From: an uncultured Eubacteriales bacterium
GTDB lineage: Bacteria; Bacillota; Clostridia; Oscillospirales; QAKW01
Reading direction: 5' to 3'
Assembly (NCBI GenBank): GCA_934378025.1
Contig: CAKRPM010000065.1
Span: 1 to 7,055 of the forward strand
Length of the DNA: 7,055 nt
Below the pieces are notes generated by a model that saw only the letters and a list, made by a program, of their open reading frames with translations, ran no database searches and was not told the origin of the DNA. Below are positions 5,632 to 7,055 of the stretch, one piece after another. Numbering within the stretch: the stretch's first letter is position 1; each line of letters opens with the position of its first letter. Both the position numbers and the translations under genes were made by a program.

Positions 5632-6502
5632 TGAATATATAAGACTTCAAAAAGAAATAAATGCGGCGCTGGAGTCGCTTTTTGCGTCGGAGGGACATGT
5701 CGGGGATCCGCTGGTCTATCAGGCAATGGCGTATGCAACGCTCAACGGCGGCAAACGGCTGCGCGGCGTTTTGTGCTTGTCATTGGGGGAGAGCCTGGGG
5801 ATTGACAATCAGGCGATGATGCCCTTTGCATGCGCGCTGGAAATGATCCATGCTTCCACATTGATTCACGATGATCTGCCCTGTCTTGACAATGATGATT
5901 TTCGCCGCGGAAAACCCGCTTGTCACAAAAAGTTTTCGGAAGATACGGCGCTGTTGGCGGGGGACGCATTGTATTCTTTCGCCTTGGAACATGTTTGTGC
6001 GTCGGCCGACCGGGAAATGTTTTCCGAAAAACAAATTTTGGACTGCGTTACGCTTTTGCTGCACTGCAGCGGTGCGGAAGGGGTAATCGGCGGACAAATT
6101 TTGGATAAAAAATTTGAAAATACGCGCTGCTCTTCCGAAGAACTGCATCGATTGCATGCACTGAAAACCGGGGCGCTTTTCTCTGTAATTGCGCAAATGT
6201 GCTGTGTTTTGGCCATTCCTGCTCCTTCGGTGCAAAAAGCGCTGGCTGTATATATGAAAAATCTGGGACTTGCCTTTCAAATTAAAGACGATTTGTTGGA
6301 TGTTGAGGGCAACTTTGAAACCTTGGGAAAGGCGGTCCATGCGGATACGCAAAAAAGTACGTTTGTTTCACTGTTCGGCGTTGCGGGCAGCAAGCAAGAG
6401 CTTTCGCAATGTATTGAGCGTGCCAAGCAAGCGGCATCGAACTTGCCGGATAATCAACTGGCCGTATGGGTGTGCGATTTTGTCATGAATCGGAATTTAT
6501 AA
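5624..6502 (+). CDS. ispA: Polyprenyl (farnesyl or geranylgeranyl) diphosphate synthase, IspA family
   Basis: This 292-residue cytosolic trans-prenyltransferase condenses isopentenyl diphosphate with allylic diphosphates. The first aspartate-rich motif is DDLPCLD (83-89) followed by NDDFRRGKP, the second is DDLLD (222-226). GGKRLRG (42-48) and GGQILD (156-161) bind diphosphate, and KTGALF (181-186) is also conserved. The two-residue insertion (LP) in the first motif is the bacterial FPP synthase/plant-type GGPP synthase form. The residues five and four before the first Asp are Ser78 and Thr79, whereas Geobacillus-type FPP synthase has Tyr-Ser there, so the product may be longer than C15. I prefer the ATG at 5624: it makes the protein family-length and overlaps the xseB stop by 8 bases. 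An upstream in-frame ATG at 5585 would add 13 residues unlike the family. The nearest binding site (AGGA, 5606-5609) is 14 bases away, so translation probably relies on coupling to xseB. Confidence 0.93.
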   Translation: MNNEYIRLQKEINAALESLFASEGHVGDPLVYQAMAYATLNGGKRLRGVLCLSLGESLGIDNQAMMPFACALEMIHASTLIHDDLPCLDNDDFRRGKPACHKKFSEDTALLAGDALYSFALEHVCASADREMFSEKQILDCVTLLLHCSGAEGVIGGQILDKKFENTRCSSEELHRLHALKTGALFSVIAQMCCVLAIPAPSVQKALAVYMKNLGLAFQIKDDLLDVEGNFETLGKAVHADTQKSTFVSLFGVAGSKQELSQCIERAKQAASNLPDNQLAVWVCDFVMNRNL

Positions 6503-6504
6503 AT

Positions 6505-6533
6505 TTGCTTTTTTTATGCAATTATGTTATACT
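6505..6533 (+). promoter_or_regulatory. Promoter for dxs in the ispA-dxs gap
   Basis: TTGCTT (6505-6510) is followed by a 17-base spacer and TATACT (6528-6533, 5 of 6 to the -10 consensus), with an extended -10 TG at 6525-6526. The start of transcription would be near 6540, leaving a leader of about 45 bases before dxs. The gap has no terminator-like hairpin, so dxs may also receive readthrough from the upstream genes. Confidence 0.6.
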
Positions 6534-6584
6534 GTACTGAATAAATATTTTATCTCGCATTAATAATCGGATTGGAAGAGAAGC

Positions 6585-7055
6585 ATGAAACAAAGGATGC
6601 TGAATATGCTGGCCATGCCGCAGGATATCAAACGACTGGATGATCATGAACTGACGGAATTGGCGGCGGAAATCAGAGAATATTTAATCGAAAGCGTTGC
6701 ACAGACCGGCGGCCACCTTGCCTCCAATCTCGGGGTTGTGGAGATTACGCTGGCTATGCACCGCGTTTTTTCCTCTCCGGAGGATCGTTTTATTTTCGAT
6801 GTGGGGCATCAGTGCTATGTTCATAAGATTTTAACCGGGCGGAAAGACGATTTTTGTGCACTGCGAAAAAAAGACGGCCTTTCGGGATTTCCAAACCCGG
6901 AAGAAAGTCCGCATGACCCGTTCAAAATGGGGCACAGCTCTACCTCGCTGTCGCTGGGGCTGGGGCTCAGCTATGCCAACTACATTCACGGAGAGGATCA
7001 TAATGTGGTGGCGCTGATCGGCGATGGATCGATGACCGGCGGGCTTGCCTATGAA
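6585..7055 (+). CDS. dxs: 1-deoxy-D-xylulose-5-phosphate synthase, N-terminal part (runs off the right edge)
   Basis: Reading from the ATG at 6585 gives 157 codons open to the window end, about a quarter of the usual 620-640 residues. Dxs is the thiamine-diphosphate enzyme that joins pyruvate and glyceraldehyde 3-phosphate in the first step of the MEP pathway. The hallmarks are GGHLASNLGVVE (42-53, with His44), DVGHQCYVHKILTGR (72-86, with His75 and His80), GHSSTSLS (116-123) and the thiamine-diphosphate motif GDGSMTGG (146-153). A purine-rich but imperfect site, GGAAGAG (6574-6580), precedes the ATG by 4 bases. In-frame ATGs at 6597, 6606 and 6615 exist but have no better site. The position after ispA is the common arrangement in Bacillota. 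It probably has its own promoter in the gap. Confidence 0.96.
   Translation, partial: MKQRMLNMLAMPQDIKRLDDHELTELAAEIREYLIESVAQTGGHLASNLGVVEITLAMHRVFSSPEDRFIFDVGHQCYVHKILTGRKDDFCALRKKDGLSGFPNPEESPHDPFKMGHSSTSLSLGLGLSYANYIHGEDHNVVALIGDGSMTGGLAYE

Noticed and set aside
5780..6352. Open frame of 190 codons on the minus strand opposite ispA
   Set aside because: Antisense to conserved ispA motifs, with no recognisable domain; a shadow frame.
1..7055. CRISPR arrays, insertion sequences, tRNA or rRNA genes, phage or defence genes
   Set aside because: No spaced direct repeats, transposase, terminal inverted repeats, tRNA cloverleaf or related proteins were seen on either strand; nearly all the DNA is explained by conserved housekeeping genes.

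Overview
The window reads as ordinary chromosomal DNA from an anaerobic member of the Bacillota, most likely a clostridial lineage. This rests on the purine-rich Shine-Dalgarno sites, sigma-A-type promoters (TTGACA/TATAAT-like), the compact xseA-xseB-ispA-dxs order, an MtaB-type tRNA methylthiotransferase, and a trigger-factor-like lipoprotein with a Gram-positive-style short signal peptide. The assignment to a class is inference; no 16S or other marker is present.

Layout. The left part is on the minus strand. A partial LDH2-family malate/L-lactate-type dehydrogenase (1-446) runs off the left edge. It lies downstream of a complete mtaB (636-1922) but has its own promoter, a strong hairpin in its leader and a good ribosome binding site. 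The 1923-2108 gap is a divergent control region: an excellent plus-strand promoter and a minus-strand -10 box sit almost back to back, followed by a plus-strand leader with several possible helices.

The rest is one plus-strand run. It starts with a kinase that closely resembles N-acetylhexosamine 1-kinase (NahK). Then come an extracytoplasmic trigger-factor-like lipoprotein (4-base overlap), xseA (12-base gap), xseB (13-base overlap), ispA (8-base overlap), and, after an 82-base gap with its own promoter, the first 157 codons of dxs.

How the genes fit together. dxs feeds the MEP isoprenoid pathway and ispA joins its C5 products into longer prenyl diphosphates. xseA and xseB are the two subunits of exonuclease VII. 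The lipoprotein should help fold exported proteins. The kinase would salvage GlcNAc or GalNAc as sugar 1-phosphate. MtaB matures the anticodon loop of ANN-decoding tRNAs.

I did not find a clearly new biological system. The points most worth a second look are the prenyl synthase's small residues where farnesyl synthases carry tyrosine, the overlapping divergent promoters with the structured kinase leader, the leader hairpin of the dehydrogenase, and the housekeeping context of the NahK-like kinase and lipoprotein foldase.
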